From assembly GCA_020249415.1 (NCBI GenBank), contig JADCFR010000349.1, forward strand, positions 1-17,890: a stretch of DNA of 17,890 nucleotides, in the 5' to 3' direction. Below, in pieces: positions 1 to 7,818 of this stretch. Source of the DNA: Roseomonas sp. GTDB lineage: Bacteria > Pseudomonadota > Alphaproteobacteria > Acetobacterales > Acetobacteraceae. A program made the position numbers and the translations under genes. Each line of letters begins with the position of its first letter. The first letter of the stretch is position 1. The notes beneath the pieces were generated by a model. The model was not told the origin of the DNA. It saw only the letters and a program-made list of their open reading frames with translations, and did no database searches.

Positions 1-18
1 GACGATATAGGCAAACAT
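1..18 (-). CDS. Start of a probable DppB-type ABC permease (partial, runs off left edge)
   Basis: Only six codons are in the window, reading M-F-A-Y-I-V from an ATG at 18-16. Peptide-transporter inner-membrane permeases of the DppB/OppB family commonly begin with a short stretch of this kind (M-x-x-Y-I-x-R-R-L). The ATG lies 21 bases beyond the stop of the peptide-type binding protein at 40-1641 on the same strand, which is the usual place for the permease. A GGGA sits a few bases upstream as a possible ribosome site. The identity rests on context and six residues, so it is tentative. Confidence 0.5.
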
Positions 19-39
19 GATCCCGGCGATCTTTCCTGA

Positions 40-1641
40 TTAGGCCTTGTTCACACCCCAGAAGAAGGGCAGCGGGCCGCCGACAATGCCGGTGACATTG
101 CTGCGCCATGCCTGATAGGTCTTGTAGAAGCCGGTCGGCGCATAGGTCATGTGGCTCATGGCCGCGGCATTCATTTCCGCAACCGCAGCCTTTTCCGCCG
201 CCAAATCCGGTGCTGCGAACCACTTGTCACGGGCCGCTTCCACCGCATCATCCTTGGGCCAACCGAACCAGGCGCCATCGCCATGCGCGCGAAGGGCCAG
301 ATAGGCCGCCGGGTTGATGCAATCCGCACCCGCATGCCAGGTGTGGAAGATGTGCCAGCCGCCTTGACCGGGGGGCGATTTGGACGCGCGGCGCTGACCA
401 ACGGTGCCCCAATCCGTCGCCACAAAGTCCACATTCATACCGATGGAGCGCAGCAGCGCATTGGTGACTTCACCCATGGCCTTGAGCGGCGCCTGATCCT
501 GCCCGACCAATACCGTGATGGGCTGGCCGTTATAGCCAGATTCACGCAGCAACGCGCGCGCCGCTTCCACATTGCGCGGACCCTTGAGGATATCGCCACC
601 GGCTTCGGTGTACAGCGGCGTGCCGGGCGTGAAGAAGGAAGGCAGGGTCTGCCACAGCGCCCGGTCATCACCGACCACCGCGCGCATATAATCTTCCTGG
701 TTCAGCACCATGGCAACCGCACGGCGCGCGCGCACATCATTGAAGGGCGCGTGCAAATGGTTGAAGCGGAAGGAACCGATATTGCCAAGCGGATCGGCGA
801 TATCCACGCGCACATTGCGGTTGCGCCGCAAAGACGGGATCAAATCGGTCAGCGGGGTTTCCCACCAATCGATTTCATTATTCATCAGCGCCGCCGAAGC
901 CGTCGCCGGGTCTGGCATGATGATCCATTCGATCCGGTCCACCCCCATGCGCTTGCCGCCCGCCAACCAGGACGGAGGTTCATTGCGCGGCACATATTGG
1001 TCAAAGCGCGTGAAGACCGCGCGGGCACCGGGGACCCATTCATTGCGCACAAAGCGCATGGGGCCGGAACCCACGAATTCCGTGACCTGTTGGAAGGGAT
1101 CGGTGCGCGCAATACGCTCCGGCATCATGAAGGCCATTGGCGTATTGTTCTTGCCGAGTGCCAGCAGCATCTTGGGGTAGGGCGCCTTCAGGCGCCAGCG
1201 GAAGGAGCGGTCATCCACCGCCACCAATTCTTCCTGGAGCGCGCGGATCATCTGGCCCATGCCATCGCGCACCGCCCAGCGATTGAGGCTGGCAACGCAA
1301 TCCGCCGCGGTCACCTTGGTGCCATCATGCCACATCAGACCGTCACGCAGACGGAAGGTCCAGACCTTGCCGTCAGAGGAAACTTCTTCGCTTTCCACCA
1401 TCTGGCGCTTGGCTTCCAGCTTGTCGTCAAAACCATAAAGCGTGTCCCAGACCAACGCCGCGGCGTTGCGCACCACATATTGCGTGCCCCAGATGGGGTC
1501 GAAATTGGCCAGATTGGCTTGCGGCACAAAGCGCAGCGTGCGCGCGGCAGCCCCTTGCGCCAGCGCCGGGGCGGAAAGCCCAGCCGTGCCGGTCAGCGCC
1601 GCAACGCCAGCGGTTGCCTTGAGGAAATCTCTGCGATCCAT
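40..1641 (-). CDS. Peptide-type ABC transporter substrate-binding protein (family 5), copy 1
   Basis: A 533-residue periplasmic binding protein of the SBP_bac_5 (DppA/OppA) family. It would capture a peptide or similar solute and deliver it to an inner-membrane permease. The N-terminus M-D-R-R-D-F-L-K followed by a small hydrophobic stretch and A-L-A-Q is a Tat-type signal. Family features include VPQANL near the mature start, DPFQQV and GSGP in the middle, EIDWW, RFNH and FTPGTPL. An open frame extends upstream to 1800, but the ATG at 1641 is chosen because GGGAGA lies just upstream and the signal peptide starts there. The result equals the length of its paralogue at 1845-3446. A permease start follows 21 bases downstream. 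The ligand cannot be told from sequence. Confidence 0.93.
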   Translation of the reverse strand: MDRRDFLKATAGVAALTGTAGLSAPALAQGAAARTLRFVPQANLANFDPIWGTQYVVRNAAALVWDTLYGFDDKLEAKRQMVESEEVSSDGKVWTFRLRDGLMWHDGTKVTAADCVASLNRWAVRDGMGQMIRALQEELVAVDDRSFRWRLKAPYPKMLLALGKNNTPMAFMMPERIARTDPFQQVTEFVGSGPMRFVRNEWVPGARAVFTRFDQYVPRNEPPSWLAGGKRMGVDRIEWIIMPDPATASAALMNNEIDWWETPLTDLIPSLRRNRNVRVDIADPLGNIGSFRFNHLHAPFNDVRARRAVAMVLNQEDYMRAVVGDDRALWQTLPSFFTPGTPLYTEAGGDILKGPRNVEAARALLRESGYNGQPITVLVGQDQAPLKAMGEVTNALLRSIGMNVDFVATDWGTVGQRRASKSPPGQGGWHIFHTWHAGADCINPAAYLALRAHGDGAWFGWPKDDAVEAARDKWFAAPDLAAEKAAVAEMNAAAMSHMTYAPTGFYKTYQAWRSNVTGIVGGPLPFFWGVNKA

Positions 1642-1844
1642 CACCCGTCTCCCATTCTGTGTTCGGGGCAGCCCAGTCTGCCCAGGTAAAAGCCACTCTG
1701 CCTTGCCAAAAGGCACAGCAAACCAAGACGCCTCGCTTAGCCTGCTTTCAGTGCGGCGCAAATAGCCCCATTGACTGATCGGCCTCCTCGGCTCAGCCAA
1801 AGCGATGCATGGCCCATGCCATCAATGGCTTGCGGCCCTGCGCC
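1642..1844. other. Intergenic region between the two paralogous binding proteins
   Basis: About 200 bases lie between the stop of copy 2 and the start of copy 1. Two short inverted repeats are visible: GGGCAG/CTGCCC at 1666-1671 and 1678-1683, and TGCCTT/AAGGCA at 1699-1704 and 1710-1715. Read on the minus strand, the second is followed a few bases later by a short T run, so it may act as a weak terminator or attenuator after copy 2, or as an RNA-stabilising stem that sets different levels of the two proteins. No convincing promoter hexamers were seen. Confidence 0.3.
1648..1653 (-). promoter_or_regulatory. Ribosome binding site deciding the start of binding protein copy 1
   Basis: On the minus strand this reads GGGAGA, six bases before the ATG at 1641. 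The open frame continues upstream to 1800 without a stop, but only this ATG combines a purine-rich site with an immediately following twin-arginine signal peptide. Confidence 0.6.
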
Positions 1845-3446
1845 TCAGCCCCGCCTGATGCCCCAGTAAAGTGCCAAGCCCGGCACCCGCCCGGTCAGAT
1901 TGGCACGCAAGGCGGTCATGGATTTGTAGGAGCCCAGCGGAATATAGGGCAATTCATCCATCGCCACCGTCTGCATATCCCGCGCGATGGCCTGCTGCGC
2001 GGCAAGGTCCGGCGCGTCGAACCAGGCATCGCGCAGTTCTTCCAGCTTCGGCACATCGGGCCAGCCGAACCAGGCATTGGTTCCATTGCCCCGCAGCGGG
2101 AAATGCGCCGCCGGATCGGCGAAATCAAAGGATGAGAAGGAGGTGAATAGCATGGACCAGCCGCCCCGCTCCACCGGCTCCCGCGAGGTGCGTCGCTGCA
2201 CCGTGGTGCCCCAATCGCTCAAGACGATGTCGGCATTGAAGCCAAGCCGGCGCACCAGATCGGCACCCACCTGCGTGAGTGCCGCCGGCACCAGAATATC
2301 CGTGGGGCCAATCAGCCGCATGGTCTGGTTGGTGTAGCCCGCCTCACGCATCAGGGCCCGCGCCCGGTCAATGCTGCGCGGCCCCATGAGTGGCGCGAGC
2401 CCGGCGTCATTGGCCAGCGGCGTGCCCGGCGTGAACATGCCAACGCCCGTGGTAAAGAGTGACGCATCCGTCCCCACCGATGCCTGCATGAAATCCTGCT
2501 GGCTGATCGCGGGCAGCATAGCCTGACGGAGCGCCTTATTGTTGAAGGGCGCATGCGCATGGTTGAAGCGGAGAATGCCGGTCAGCGGCAGCGGGTCAAT
2601 CGCTTCAATCACCACCTGCCGGTTGCGGCGGAGCAATTGCTGCACCTCCGGTGGCGGCTGTTCATACCAGTCAATCTCGCCAGTTTGCAAAGCAGCCGAC
2701 GCAGTCGCGGCATCCACAATGATATGCCATTCAACGCGATCGAAATGCGCGATTTTTGGCCCGGCGGTCAGGCTTGGTGTGCCGGATTGCACGGGGATGT
2801 AATCGGCGAAACGCTCATAGACCACCAGGCTGCCGGAATTGAATTCATTGGCCTTGAAGCGGAAGGGGCCGGAGCCGATCGCCTCGCGCACCTGCTGGAA
2901 GGGATCGGTCTTGGCCAGACGCTCTGGCATGATGAAGGCAGGGCTATTGGAAACCTGGGCCAGCGCATGGAATAGCAGCGGGAAGGGTTTTTTCAGCCGG
3001 AAGCGGATGCGCATATCATCCACAACCAGTATATCATCCGTCACCGTCGCAAGCTTCTGGCCAAAGGGGTTGCGCTTCATCCAGCGTTGCAGGCTTGGCA
3101 CCACATCCTGCGCGCGCACCGGTTCCCCATCATGGAATTTGAGCCCCGGGCGAAGCGTGATGGTGACACTGCGACCACCATCATCGCTGCCATGGCCAGC
3201 GGCCATTTGCGGCTGAGGCTGGAATTGCGCGTCCATCCCGTAAAGCGAGTCAAACACCATATGCCCGAAATTGCGGGTGATATTCGCCGTGGTCCAAACG
3301 GGGTCGAGGCTGGTGAGGTTCGCCTGCGGCACCATTTTCAGCACGCGGTTCTGCGCGGGCTGCGCAATGGCGAAGCTGGGCAGCGTGCTTGCCGCAGCGG
3401 CTCCGGCTGCGGCGGCCCCAAGCTTGAAGACATCCCGACGTTGCAT
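1845..3446 (-). CDS. Peptide-type ABC transporter substrate-binding protein (family 5), copy 2
   Basis: A 533-residue SBP_bac_5 protein, clearly paralogous to the one at 40-1641. The two share VPQANL, DPFQQV, a GSGP motif, EIDW, RFNH, HAPFN, FTPGTPL, DWGT, AWFGWP and a DAPDLAA stretch in the same order, and both are 533 residues long. The N-terminus M-Q-R-R-D-V-F-K-L, an alanine-rich hydrophobic segment and AIAQ make a Tat-like signal peptide. AAGGGGG precedes the ATG as a strong ribosome site. It lies downstream of the aldehyde dehydrogenase gene (68-base gap containing a hairpin) and upstream of copy 1. It probably serves the same importer with a different ligand range, but this is inference. 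Confidence 0.93.
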   Translation of the reverse strand: MQRRDVFKLGAAAAGAAAASTLPSFAIAQPAQNRVLKMVPQANLTSLDPVWTTANITRNFGHMVFDSLYGMDAQFQPQPQMAAGHGSDDGGRSVTITLRPGLKFHDGEPVRAQDVVPSLQRWMKRNPFGQKLATVTDDILVVDDMRIRFRLKKPFPLLFHALAQVSNSPAFIMPERLAKTDPFQQVREAIGSGPFRFKANEFNSGSLVVYERFADYIPVQSGTPSLTAGPKIAHFDRVEWHIIVDAATASAALQTGEIDWYEQPPPEVQQLLRRNRQVVIEAIDPLPLTGILRFNHAHAPFNNKALRQAMLPAISQQDFMQASVGTDASLFTTGVGMFTPGTPLANDAGLAPLMGPRSIDRARALMREAGYTNQTMRLIGPTDILVPAALTQVGADLVRRLGFNADIVLSDWGTTVQRRTSREPVERGGWSMLFTSFSSFDFADPAAHFPLRGNGTNAWFGWPDVPKLEELRDAWFDAPDLAAQQAIARDMQTVAMDELPYIPLGSYKSMTALRANLTGRVPGLALYWGIRRG

Positions 3447-3480
3447 GTGAACCCCCTTTTTGACTTGCCCTTATCAAGCC

Positions 3481-3504
3481 CGCTTGCGGCTGGTGGCGCA
3501 AGCG
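3481..3504. terminator. Perfect 8-bp hairpin after the aldehyde dehydrogenase gene
   Basis: CGCTTGCG at 3481-3488 pairs perfectly with CGCAAGCG at 3497-3504 around an 8-base loop. It begins about ten bases after the aldehyde dehydrogenase stop and 35 bases before the next gene starts. There is no U tract, so it may be a weak terminator or an RNA processing/stability element rather than a true stop between the dehydrogenases and the transporter genes. Confidence 0.4.
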
Positions 3505-3514
3505 CTGTTTGGCC

Positions 3515-5035
3515 TCAGCCCGGTCTATGGCCAAAGCCCAAGGCCGGTTCCTGGGCAGTATCGATCCAGATTGCCTTGCTTTGCGTCAGCTCGGCCAGAA
3601 CCTCCTGCCCCGAGGAGCGGCCATGGCCAGAAGCACCAAAGCCGCCAAAAGGCACGGAGACATGGATGGTGCGATAGCCATTCACCCAAAAGGTCCCTGC
3701 CCTGACGCGGGCCGCCACGCGATGCGCCCGGCCCAAATCACGCGTCCAGACCGCGCCCGCGAGGCCAAAGGGCGTGGCATTGGCCAGCGCGATGGCCTCA
3801 TCCTCATCCTCGAAGGGGATGGCGGCGACGACGGGGCCAAAGATTTCCTCCCGCGCCGGCCTGGCTTCATTGGAAAGCCCGGCGAGCAAGGTGGGCGGCA
3901 CCCAAAAGCCGCCTTGGGGCAGCGCGGCGGGTTTTTCGGCGGCCAGCGCAACCGCGCCGGAAGCCGCACCGGCGGCGAGCAATTCCCGCACATGGGCGAA
4001 TTGCCGCGCATTGGCCACAGGGCCCATTTCGGTTGCGGCATCCAATGGATCGCCCAGCCGAATGCGGCGCTGCGCGTCAGCAAGCGCGGCGACAAACCGA
4101 TCATGCAGGCGGCGCTGCACCAGAAGCCGTGATCCCGCGACACAGGATTGCCCGCTGCCGGCATAGATCGCCTGCTGCGCCCCCTGGATGGCGCTGGCGA
4201 AATCCGCATCGTCAAAGACGATATTGGCGCTTTTGCCGCCGAGTTCGAGCAAGCTCGGCACGCCACGCGCGGCGGCAGCGGCGGCAACGGCGCGTCCCGC
4301 TGTAACCCCGCCGACAAACACCACCTTGGCGATTTCGGGGGCAGCCAGTAGCGCCGCACCCGTGCCCTGCCCCGGCCCGGCGATCACCTGAAACAGGCCG
4401 CGCGGCAGCCCGGCTTGCTCAGCAAGCAACCCAAGTGCGAGGGAGGTCAGCGGCGTGAATTCCGATGGCTTCAGCACCACCGCATTACCGGCAGCGAGCG
4501 CAGGAAAGACATTCCAGCCGGCGGTGAAAATCGGCGCATTCCAAGGCGTGATGGCCAGCACCACGCCAAGCGCCTCACGCTTTACCATGACGGTATGGCC
4601 AGAGGGTACGGGGATGATCCGGCCTTCGATCTTGTCGCACCAGCCAGCCCAGTATTCCGCCATTTCCGCGACACGCGCGACCTCCGCGCGCGTGTCGCGC
4701 AAGGGCTTGCCGGTTTGCGCGGATTCCAACCGGGCCAGGCTTTCCGCAGATTGCCGCAGCAAGGGCGCGATGGCCCAAAGCCGGCGGCCACGCTCGGCAC
4801 CGCTCAAGCCCTGCCAAATGCCTTGGGCGCGCGCGGTGCTGCTGGTGGCTTCAGCGACAAGGCCGGCGCCTGCACTGGTATAGTCAAGCAACGCCTCTCC
4901 GGTGGTGGGGTCTTGCAAGGTGATGGTGCTGCCATCGCCGGCGATGATCTCGCCATCCACCAGGCTGCCGGTGCGCCCGCCCAAAAGCGCGGTGACTTCT
5001 TCGATGATGATCGTTTTGGCGCTGAAGGGGGTCAT
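3515..5035 (-). CDS. NAD(P)-dependent aldehyde dehydrogenase
   Basis: A 506-residue enzyme of the aldehyde dehydrogenase superfamily, oxidising an aldehyde to the acid with NAD(P)+ in the cytosol. The catalytic set is complete: TPWNAP with Asn166, Lys189 in VLKPSE, Glu264 in ELGGKS, Cys298 in GQSC, and the late EEIFGP. The usual nucleotide-loop motif FTGS reads FVGG here. Overall it resembles betaine-aldehyde or other amine-derived aldehyde dehydrogenases, but the substrate is not fixed by sequence. The ATG at 5035 overlaps the stop of the upstream dehydrogenase (ATGA, 4 bases), and AGGAG lies about ten bases upstream, so the two are translationally coupled. Together with the binding-protein genes downstream it suggests catabolism of an imported compound. 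Confidence 0.95.
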   Translation of the reverse strand: MTPFSAKTIIIEEVTALLGGRTGSLVDGEIIAGDGSTITLQDPTTGEALLDYTSAGAGLVAEATSSTARAQGIWQGLSGAERGRRLWAIAPLLRQSAESLARLESAQTGKPLRDTRAEVARVAEMAEYWAGWCDKIEGRIIPVPSGHTVMVKREALGVVLAITPWNAPIFTAGWNVFPALAAGNAVVLKPSEFTPLTSLALGLLAEQAGLPRGLFQVIAGPGQGTGAALLAAPEIAKVVFVGGVTAGRAVAAAAAARGVPSLLELGGKSANIVFDDADFASAIQGAQQAIYAGSGQSCVAGSRLLVQRRLHDRFVAALADAQRRIRLGDPLDAATEMGPVANARQFAHVRELLAAGAASGAVALAAEKPAALPQGGFWVPPTLLAGLSNEARPAREEIFGPVVAAIPFEDEDEAIALANATPFGLAGAVWTRDLGRAHRVAARVRAGTFWVNGYRTIHVSVPFGGFGASGHGRSSGQEVLAELTQSKAIWIDTAQEPALGFGHRPG

Positions 5036-5889
5036 GGCTTGGCTCCTGCAAAAAGCGCTGCCGAAAGGTGGTTGAAATCAGCCGCATCCGGCACGGCGTC
5101 GCGCAATTCCTGCCAAAGCGCGGCGGCGCGGCCAGTGGCTTCCAGTGTCACATCCAATTCCCGCGCGAGTTCCAGCGCGAGGCCGACATCCTTGCGCATC
5201 AGCCCAGCGCTGAAGCCTGAGTCAAAGCTGCCGGGGATGATCCAGCGCGGCCAATTCACCTCGGTCACCGCGGAACGGCCCGAGGCGCCATTCAGCACCG
5301 GCAAGAGCGCTTCCGGCGAAACCCCGGCAGCAGCGCCAAGGCGCAGCGCCTCACCGGCGGTGACCAGATGGCTTGCGACGAGCAGGTTATTGACCAGCTT
5401 CGCCACCTGCCCCGCCCCGGATGGCCCGATATGCAAAAGCCGCGCGGTGAGGTGTTGCAGGATGGGTGTTGCGCGTTCCAGGGCAACGGCATCGCCACCC
5501 ACCATCATGGCCATGCTGCCCGCCGCAGCACCTGCGGGACCACCCGAGACCGGCGCATCCAAATAGAAAACGCCCCGCGCCTTGGCCTGTTCCGCAAAAC
5601 CGCCCACGGCGCGCGGCGACAGGGTTGAGGTATCAATAATCACAGCGCCCTGGGGCAAGGCGGGGAGCACATGGCCAAGCACTTCGGCCACTGCGGCATC
5701 ATGCGGCAGGGAGAGCATCGTGATATCCGCGATGCTGTGCTTGAGATCAGCGCCAATGCTGGCCCCGGCCTCGCGTGCTGCATCGCGCTTGGCAGGGTCC
5801 AAATCCCAGGCGCTTGGCTTATGGCCCGCCTCAAGAAGCCGCTTGAGCATCGCCATGCCCATATTGCCGAGACCGATTACCGCAACCAT
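5032..5889 (-). CDS. NAD(P)-dependent beta-hydroxyacid dehydrogenase (3-hydroxyisobutyrate dehydrogenase family)
   Basis: A 285-residue enzyme of the family that includes 3-hydroxyisobutyrate dehydrogenase, tartronate semialdehyde reductase and GHB/succinic semialdehyde reductases. It interconverts a beta- or gamma-hydroxy acid and the corresponding semialdehyde. Visible motifs are the N-terminal Rossmann site VIGLGNMGMAM (residues 4-14), the substrate-binding DAPVSGG at 111-117, and GAGQVAKLVNN around 158-168 with the catalytic lysine at 164. GGGGAGG before the ATG is a strong ribosome site. It is first in its transcription unit and overlaps the aldehyde dehydrogenase by four bases, so the pair probably acts in sequence on hydroxyacid, semialdehyde and acid. 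Sequence alone does not choose between MmsB-like and GlxR-like function. Confidence 0.93.
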   Translation of the reverse strand: MVAVIGLGNMGMAMLKRLLEAGHKPSAWDLDPAKRDAAREAGASIGADLKHSIADITMLSLPHDAAVAEVLGHVLPALPQGAVIIDTSTLSPRAVGGFAEQAKARGVFYLDAPVSGGPAGAAAGSMAMMVGGDAVALERATPILQHLTARLLHIGPSGAGQVAKLVNNLLVASHLVTAGEALRLGAAAGVSPEALLPVLNGASGRSAVTEVNWPRWIIPGSFDSGFSAGLMRKDVGLALELARELDVTLEATGRAAALWQELRDAVPDAADFNHLSAALFAGAKP

Positions 5890-5998
5890 TGGCGCCTCCC
5901 CCTCAAACCTCGAATTTCTGCCGCGTTTTCATAGCGCCAGAGCGCCGCCAGGACCATGGCGGTTTGCGCCGCGCGGCGTTCCTGCGTAACAGGCGCGC
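5890..5998. promoter_or_regulatory. Divergent intergenic region carrying promoters for both flanking genes
   Basis: This 109-base gap separates the minus-strand dehydrogenase gene from the plus-strand GtrA gene, so start signals for both must lie here or nearby. The GGGGAGG ribosome site of the dehydrogenase is at its left edge. I could not pick out convincing -35/-10 pairs. A GC palindrome (5967-5978) is present but is unremarkable in this base composition. Confidence 0.4.
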
Positions 5999-6448
5999 AT
6001 GGCTTTCCAGACCATCCTCACCCGGCTTGAGGGCATGATCGGCCCAGCGCGCTTTGGCCTTCTGATGGAATTTCTGCGCTTCGGTGTGGTGGGTACGATT
6101 GGCTTTGTGGTTGATACGGCGGTGCTTTATGCGGGGTTGGCGCTGGGGCTTGGGCTTTATGGCGGGCGCGCGGTGTCATACCTGGTCGCGGCGACCACGA
6201 CCTGGGCGCTCAATCGGCTATGGACCTTCCGCGGGCGCGGCGAAGGCCCCGCGCATCAGCAATGGGCCTTGTTCCTGGTGGTGAATCTGGTGGGCTTTGC
6301 GATGAATTACGGCACCTATGCCGTGCTGATCGCTTTTGTGCCGGTGGTGGCGGCGCATCCCGTGCTGGGTGTCGCGGCCGGGGCGATTGCCGGGATGTTC
6401 GGCAATTTCGTGCTGTCGCGCCAATTGGTGTTTCGTGCGCGGGGTTAG
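5999..6448 (+). CDS. GtrA-family four-helix membrane protein
   Basis: A 149-residue integral membrane protein of the GtrA family (PF04138). Members are thought to help flip or position undecaprenyl-phosphate-linked sugars for surface polysaccharide or teichoic acid modification. Four hydrophobic segments are visible at roughly residues 25-47, 54-73, 88-112 and 120-140. The family signature appears as FLRFGVVG near residue 25, W-A-L-N-R-L-W-T-F around 69-77, and GNFVLSRQLVF near the C-terminus. The ribosome site is weak (AGG seven bases before the ATG). The gene stands alone, with no glycosyltransferase next to it, so its sugar partner is unknown. Its stop codon's last base is the first base of a strong hairpin. 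Confidence 0.9.
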   Translation: MAFQTILTRLEGMIGPARFGLLMEFLRFGVVGTIGFVVDTAVLYAGLALGLGLYGGRAVSYLVAATTTWALNRLWTFRGRGEGPAHQQWALFLVVNLVGFAMNYGTYAVLIAFVPVVAAHPVLGVAAGAIAGMFGNFVLSRQLVFRARG

Positions 6449-6478
6449 GCGCGGCGGGTTGGATTGCCCCGCCGCGCC
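6448..6478. terminator. Perfect 11-bp GC hairpin, bidirectional terminator between convergent genes
   Basis: GGCGCGGCGGG at 6448-6458 pairs without mismatch with CCCGCCGCGCC at 6468-6478 around a 9-base loop. It occupies nearly the whole gap between the plus-strand GtrA gene (stop at 6446-6448) and the minus-strand binding protein gene (stop at 6488-6490). Neither side has a proper T run, but the stem strength and position fit a shared terminator. Confidence 0.7.
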
Positions 6479-6487
6479 CTTCGATCC

Positions 6488-7726
6488 TTAGCTACGGACC
6501 AGGCTGCACCCGCCTTCATTGAGCGGGCGGAAAGCTTCCTCGCGGGCTGTTGTTTGCAGCAGCTTATAGTAGTCGAATGCACCCTTGCTCTCTTCGGGCT
6601 TTTTCACTTCAAACAAATAGGCAGGATGAAGCTTGCGGCCATCGGGGCGGATGCTGCCGGGGCCGAAGCAATCATCATCGCAGGGAATGGCCTTCATGCG
6701 CGCCACCGTCGCCGCACCGTTCTGCTTGGCGGCCGCCACCCCCATATCCGCGACTGTCTTTAGGTAATGCAGAGGCGCCGCGTAAGTTCCCGCATGGTTC
6801 ATGCAAAGCGCATTCTGGCCGATATTGGGCCGCAACCGGGCCGAGAAGGCGCGCGTGCGGTCATTCAAATCCCAATAGAAGGTCTCAGTGCAAACCAGCC
6901 CTTGGGCTGTCTGCAGGCCAAGTGCATGCACATCGGGCAAGAACATCAGAAGGCTTGCGAGTTTGGTCCCGCGCCGGGTGATACCAAATTCCGCGGCCTG
7001 CTTGATGCAGTTGATGGTATCGCCACCCGCATTGGCGAGGCCAATGACCTTGGCGCGCGAAGCTTGCGCCTGCACCAGGAAGGACGAGAAATCAGTGGTG
7101 CCCGGGAAAGGTGTGCGCACCTGGCCGAGAACCCGCCCACCCGCATTGCGCACGAAATTCGCCGTATCGCGTTCCAAGGCATGACCAAAGGCGTAGTCAG
7201 CCGTAATGAAGAACCAGCTATCCCCGCCCGCCTTCACGGTGGCACCGCCGGTGGATTTCGCGAGCATATAGGTATCATAGGTCCAATGGACCGTATTGGG
7301 CGTGCAGGCGCGCCCGGTCAGATCCGAGGTCGCGGTTGAGGTGCTCATGAACACCTTGTTCTTTTCGCGAACAATATCGGCAACCGCCAGCGCCACGGAT
7401 GAAGCGCCACCATCAATGATCAGATCAACACCTTCGCGATCAATCCATTGCCGCGTGAGGTTTGAACCGACATCCGGTCGATTCTGATTATCGCCAAACA
7501 GCACTTCGATATTGAAGCCGCGATTGGCCATCTCTGCCGCCGCCTGACGCACGCAGGCAAGGGAAGTGGGGCCGGTGACATCGCGATAGGTGCCGGAGAA
7601 ATCGCAGAGCAGCGCCATCTTGATCGTATTCGCAGCCTGCGCCTTCGCGCTCCGCCAGGGCAGGCCACCAATGCCGGTGCCAATGCCCGCGCCGGCCGCG
7701 AGGGCCGTGCGACGTGTTACTTTCAT
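6488..7726 (-). CDS. ABC transporter substrate-binding protein, branched-chain amino acid type (Peripla_BP_6)
   Basis: A 412-residue periplasmic binding protein related to LivJ/LivK-type receptors. The N-terminus M-K-V-T-R-R-T-A-L followed by glycine/alanine-rich sequence and cleavage after A-K-A (about residue 29) is a Tat-like export signal. The mature protein begins with the strand IKMALLCDFSG, typical of this class, and a later segment has a conspicuous acidic pair of cysteines, C-D-D-D-C. An alternative TTG start exists at 7741, but GGGAGG seven bases before the ATG at 7726 settles the start. No permease or ATPase gene is adjacent, so it is an orphan receptor whose transporter must be encoded elsewhere. 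Members of the family bind amino acids, amides, urea or aromatic acids; the ligand here is unknown. Confidence 0.9.
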   Translation of the reverse strand: MKVTRRTALAAGAGIGTGIGGLPWRSAKAQAANTIKMALLCDFSGTYRDVTGPTSLACVRQAAAEMANRGFNIEVLFGDNQNRPDVGSNLTRQWIDREGVDLIIDGGASSVALAVADIVREKNKVFMSTSTATSDLTGRACTPNTVHWTYDTYMLAKSTGGATVKAGGDSWFFITADYAFGHALERDTANFVRNAGGRVLGQVRTPFPGTTDFSSFLVQAQASRAKVIGLANAGGDTINCIKQAAEFGITRRGTKLASLLMFLPDVHALGLQTAQGLVCTETFYWDLNDRTRAFSARLRPNIGQNALCMNHAGTYAAPLHYLKTVADMGVAAAKQNGAATVARMKAIPCDDDCFGPGSIRPDGRKLHPAYLFEVKKPEESKGAFDYYKLLQTTAREEAFRPLNEGGCSLVRS

Positions 7727-7733
7727 GAGCTTT

Positions 7734-7739
7734 CCTCCC
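7734..7739 (-). promoter_or_regulatory. Ribosome binding site deciding the start of the Liv-type binding protein
   Basis: On the minus strand this reads GGGAGG with a seven-base spacer to the ATG at 7726. A TTG five codons earlier is in frame but sits on the ribosome site itself, so it is not the start. Confidence 0.75.
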
Positions 7740-7818
7740 AAAACGGTTCGAAGCCTTTGCGGCTGATGGAAGGCTACGCCATCTGGGGGGAAGGTAAAGC
7801 CCCCTGCCCCAAGACTCG

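Noticed and set aside
151..1689. Long plus-strand open frame of about 512 codons opposite binding protein copy 1
   Set aside because: It lies wholly antisense to a well-supported gene, has a histidine/arginine-rich composition typical of shadow frames in GC-rich DNA, and shows no domain or signal.
1642..1800. N-terminal extension of binding protein copy 1
   Set aside because: The extension would place 53 residues before a twin-arginine signal peptide, and GGGAGA precedes the internal ATG at 1641.
4415..5566. Plus-strand open frame spanning the two dehydrogenase genes
   Set aside because: Antisense to two coupled, well-conserved enzymes; low-complexity composition and no supporting ribosome site.
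5967..5978. 12-base GC palindrome as an operator
   Set aside because: Made only of C and G in GC-rich DNA, so chance is likely, and no second copy or spacing pattern supports it.
7780..7805. G-run/C-run inverted repeat between the Liv-type receptor and the 2OG oxygenase gene as a terminator
   Set aside because: The stem is only five or six bases of homopolymer with no T run; it is too weak to claim.
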